Assembly: GCA_016218825.1 (NCBI GenBank)
Contig: JACRCV010000042.1
Location: forward strand, 50,041-114,040
Reading direction: 5' to 3'
DNA length: 64,000 nucleotides
Origin: Deltaproteobacteria bacterium
Lineage (GTDB): Bacteria; Myxococcota; XYA12-FULL-58-9
The position numbers were made by a program, and so were the translations under genes. The notes beneath the pieces were generated by a model that saw only the letters and a program-made list of their open reading frames with translations, was not told the DNA's origin and did no database searches. Of this stretch, positions 61,970 to 64,000 are shown piece by piece (the first letter of the stretch is position 1; each line of letters opens with the position of its first letter).

Positions 61970-63802
61970 TCAGTGGTTGGTGGTCAGGGTCCCGATGGTA
62001 ACGAGCGCGGTGGCCGGGGAGAGCCGGACGGTGCTCGACTGGCGCTTCTCGTCAAAGCGGCCGTAGTTGGTGAACAGGTCGACCCTCAACGTCACCGGGC
62101 CGCGACCCTGCGCCTCGTCCGGGAAGCCGACCTCGACGGTGTAGGTGCCGGGGAGCGCGCGGCGCAGGACGTACTCCTCGGGGCCGTAGCCGCCGACGAT
62201 GTCCTCGAGGAGGCGGCCGCCGATGCTGGTGCGGGGGTGGGCGTGATCGGCGCGCTCGCCCGAGGGCTCGGTCACCACCAGATCGAAGTCGAGCCGGTCG
62301 CTCTCCGAGCTGACGACGACGCGGACGTCGAAGTCCAAGAGCTTGATGAGCCGCAAGTCGAGGGGCAGCTTCGACACCCCGGCGGCGCGGGCCCTGGGGA
62401 GCATCGCGTTCAGCTCGATGAGCGCCGTCAGCTCGATGCCCTCGGGGCGCGGCCACGGCCGGAGCACGACCTGTGAGAGCAGCGCCAGCGCCTGCGCGTA
62501 CTGGCGCTGGCTGAATGCCGCGAGCGCGAGATCACGCCATGACTGCGGCTCGTCGGGCCGCAGTCGCGAGATCGCCTCGAACACCGCGGTGGCGAGCTCG
62601 GGCTCCTTCACCTGCTGCAGCCGCCACGCCAGCACCCGCAGCCGCCGGACGTCGCCGGCGGCGAGCTCGGCGACGTTCCCGAGCACCTGCAGCCCCAGGT
62701 CGTTCTGCTTCTTCCGGTAGAAGAAGTCCGCGCAGTCGAAGTAGAACAGCGGCACGGCGCCGTAGAGCTGCTTCTCTGCCAGATACACCGAGAGCCAGTC
62801 GCCCTTGGCCGCGCCCTCGAGCGCGCGAGGGTAGGGAGCGTCCTTCCCCCAGGGAGGGACGCCGTCGTCCGACTCCGTGGCCACGGCGGCGGCCGGCGTC
62901 TCACCCGCGGCGGCGCGCGACTCGGACTCCGGCTGACGCGGCTCGGTCGCGACCGGCGTGACGCGCTTCTTCGGGACCGCGTCGCGGAGCTTGGCGCCCT
63001 GCGGGTACTTGAAGCTCGTGCTCCACCACTCGACCAGGTCCTGCCAGCGCGCCACGAGCCGTTCGAGCCGCTCGTCGTCTGGGGGTTCCGGCGGGGGCTC
63101 CGGCGCGGCGTCCGGCGCGGGTGCAGTCATGGGTGCCTGCCGGGCGGCGGCTGGTTTTGGGGGCGCGGGCGGCCGCAGCGCCAGGGTCGCCGCGAGCTCG
63201 TCGTTTGCGCCGGCGGTCAGCGCGGCGTAGAGGCCGCCGCTCTCGAGGGCGAGCTGGGACAGGAGCGACGCCTCGGGGCCGGGATCGGCGGTCGTCACCA
63301 TCACCGGCGCCCTGAGGCGGAGCGGTGGCGGCGTGCCGAAGGACGACCGGCCGTCGGAGAACACCCAGTAGTAGTCCGGCACGCGCGCGCCGGTGAGGGG
63401 CGAAAGCGCCTCGAGGTTGGTGCCGCCGTCGTAGACCACGCCCGAGAGCGCGTCGAGGAGCAAGGTGGCGTCGCCGTGGTCGACGACGAAGCGGCGCGCC
63501 GGCGCGGCGCGGTGCCGGAAGACGACGAGGTCCACGGTGACGCGGACGTCGGCGAGCCTCACGAGCACGTCACGGACGAGCGCCAGCTCCGGGGCGTGAT
63601 CGGTCGAGGCGCGCGAGCCCGAGGCGTCCCAGAAGATCGTCAGGCGCGTGGGCTTGGCCGCCGGTCGCGGCGCCGGCGCGGCCGGGACCGGATGGCCGGC
63701 GACGTTGTCGGCGTTCGCGGCCGCGGGCGGCGGACCCTCTTCGGCCGGGCTCGCCGAGCTCATGCAAAGCGTGACGAGCAGTGCTGGAACGGCGCCGGTC
63801 AT
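61970..63802 (-). CDS. Exported VWA-like protein with DUF2135-like C-terminus
   Basis: 610 residues from ATG 63802 (MTGAVPALLVTLCMSSASPA signal peptide). A von Willebrand A-like domain (about 52-205) has a metal site LTIFWDASGSRAS (DxSxS), the Thr in GGTNLEAL and the Asp in WVFSDGRSS. A Pro/Ala linker is followed by a helical TPR-like middle (LRVLAWRLQQVKEPELATAVFEAISRLRPDEPQSWRDLALAAFSQRQY). The end is a DUF2135-like domain (VRVVVSSESDRLDFDLVVTEPSGE ... GGYGPEEYVLRRALPGTYTVEVGF ... LFTNYGR), as in YfaP-type proteins. Domain choice suggests a surface adhesion or inhibitor-like role. Confidence 0.9.
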   Translation of the reverse strand: MTGAVPALLVTLCMSSASPAEEGPPPAAANADNVAGHPVPAAPAPRPAAKPTRLTIFWDASGSRASTDHAPELALVRDVLVRLADVRVTVDLVVFRHRAAPARRFVVDHGDATLLLDALSGVVYDGGTNLEALSPLTGARVPDYYWVFSDGRSSFGTPPPLRLRAPVMVTTADPGPEASLLSQLALESGGLYAALTAGANDELAATLALRPPAPPKPAAARQAPMTAPAPDAAPEPPPEPPDDERLERLVARWQDLVEWWSTSFKYPQGAKLRDAVPKKRVTPVATEPRQPESESRAAAGETPAAAVATESDDGVPPWGKDAPYPRALEGAAKGDWLSVYLAEKQLYGAVPLFYFDCADFFYRKKQNDLGLQVLGNVAELAAGDVRRLRVLAWRLQQVKEPELATAVFEAISRLRPDEPQSWRDLALAAFSQRQYAQALALLSQVVLRPWPRPEGIELTALIELNAMLPRARAAGVSKLPLDLRLIKLLDFDVRVVVSSESDRLDFDLVVTEPSGERADHAHPRTSIGGRLLEDIVGGYGPEEYVLRRALPGTYTVEVGFPDEAQGRGPVTLRVDLFTNYGRFDEKRQSSTVRLSPATALVTIGTLTTNH

Positions 63803-64000
63803 GGCGCAGTGCTATCGCTTCTTCGTCCGAGGCTCCAGCGACGTGGCGCCGGCGTCAGCGTTACCGTTCACGGGGGACCGCCCGCCGCGGGAAGATCCTC
63901 GGCGAAAACAAGGCGTTGTGGCGCGGCTCTGCGTCCCCCGTGAGCCCCACGCTCAGGACCGACAAAGCCGGATCCTTCGCGTCTACGGCCAGTTACGAGA
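63803..64000. other. Right-edge sequence without a visible gene
   Basis: About 200 bases upstream of the VWA-like gene. No ORF, hairpin or RNA gene could be supported; it probably includes that gene's promoter. Confidence 0.3.

Overview
The window is about 70% G+C and reads as chromosomal DNA of a predatory- or soil-type Myxococcota (old 'Deltaproteobacteria'), probably a Polyangia-like lineage. This rests on many Cys-rich repeat lipoproteins (CGNG/EQCDG repeats, MopE-like CDGxDNDCDG repeats, a C-terminal eight-cysteine cluster), a Ser/Thr kinase joined to receiver and PilZ domains, a DUF6178-like protein, an enhancer-binding protein with a likely sigma-54 promoter, and an ECF-sigma/FecR operon. 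The phylum call is an inference. No rRNA, tRNA, CRISPR array, integrase or complete IS was found.

Region 1 (1-13816): the start of carA faces left at the edge. Divergent from it is one tight 12-gene operon, purC-purS-purQ-purL-purF-purM-purN-purH-purD-purE-purB-purA. It encodes every step from PRPP to IMP plus both steps from IMP to AMP; only purK is not seen. Most junctions overlap or lie within a few bases, so true starts are often inside longer ORFs of the supplied track.

Region 2 (13842-21129, minus strand): kinase-REC-REC-PilZ protein, exported transglutaminase-like protein, HemW, a membrane-anchored coiled-coil protein and a DUF6178-like protein. Region 3 (21311-26000): a MoaD-MoaE fusion and an odd radical SAM protein on plus, then on minus a lipoprotein, rsfS, rlmH and a 36-codon ORF. 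Region 4 (26126-32168): a very long S41/PDZ protease, a DUF2079-like membrane protein and an M28 peptidase.

Region 5 (32169-32980) is a gene-free repeat block between convergent genes. Region 6 (32981-37518, minus): korB and korA (2-oxoacid:ferredoxin oxidoreductase), then a possible three-gene operon led by an unrecognised protein with seven 32-residue GYHDS repeats. Region 7 (37636-42739): two large surface lipoproteins and an outer-membrane barrel-like protein.

Region 8 (42816-46539) is the most coherent regulated system: a sigma-54 activator gene, then a dyad and a well-spaced -24/-12 promoter, then sqr (sulfide:quinone oxidoreductase), a TusE/DsrC-like sulfur carrier and a DsrE-like protein. 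It resembles FisR-type control of sulfide oxidation.

Region 9 (46564-63802) is mostly secreted or surface proteins: Cys-rich repeat lipoproteins, a parallel beta-helix lipoprotein, an operon of exported protein, ECF sigma factor, FecR-like protein and DUF1566-like lipoprotein, a GH99-like hydrolase with NBR1-type Ig and DUF4214-like domains, a free-standing acyltransferase domain, a MopE-like lipoprotein and a VWA/DUF2135-like protein. A dispersed, hairpin-rich repeat of about 120 bp occurs at least five times in the intergenic spaces here, always in the same orientation, and its tail module is shared with the repeat block of region 5.
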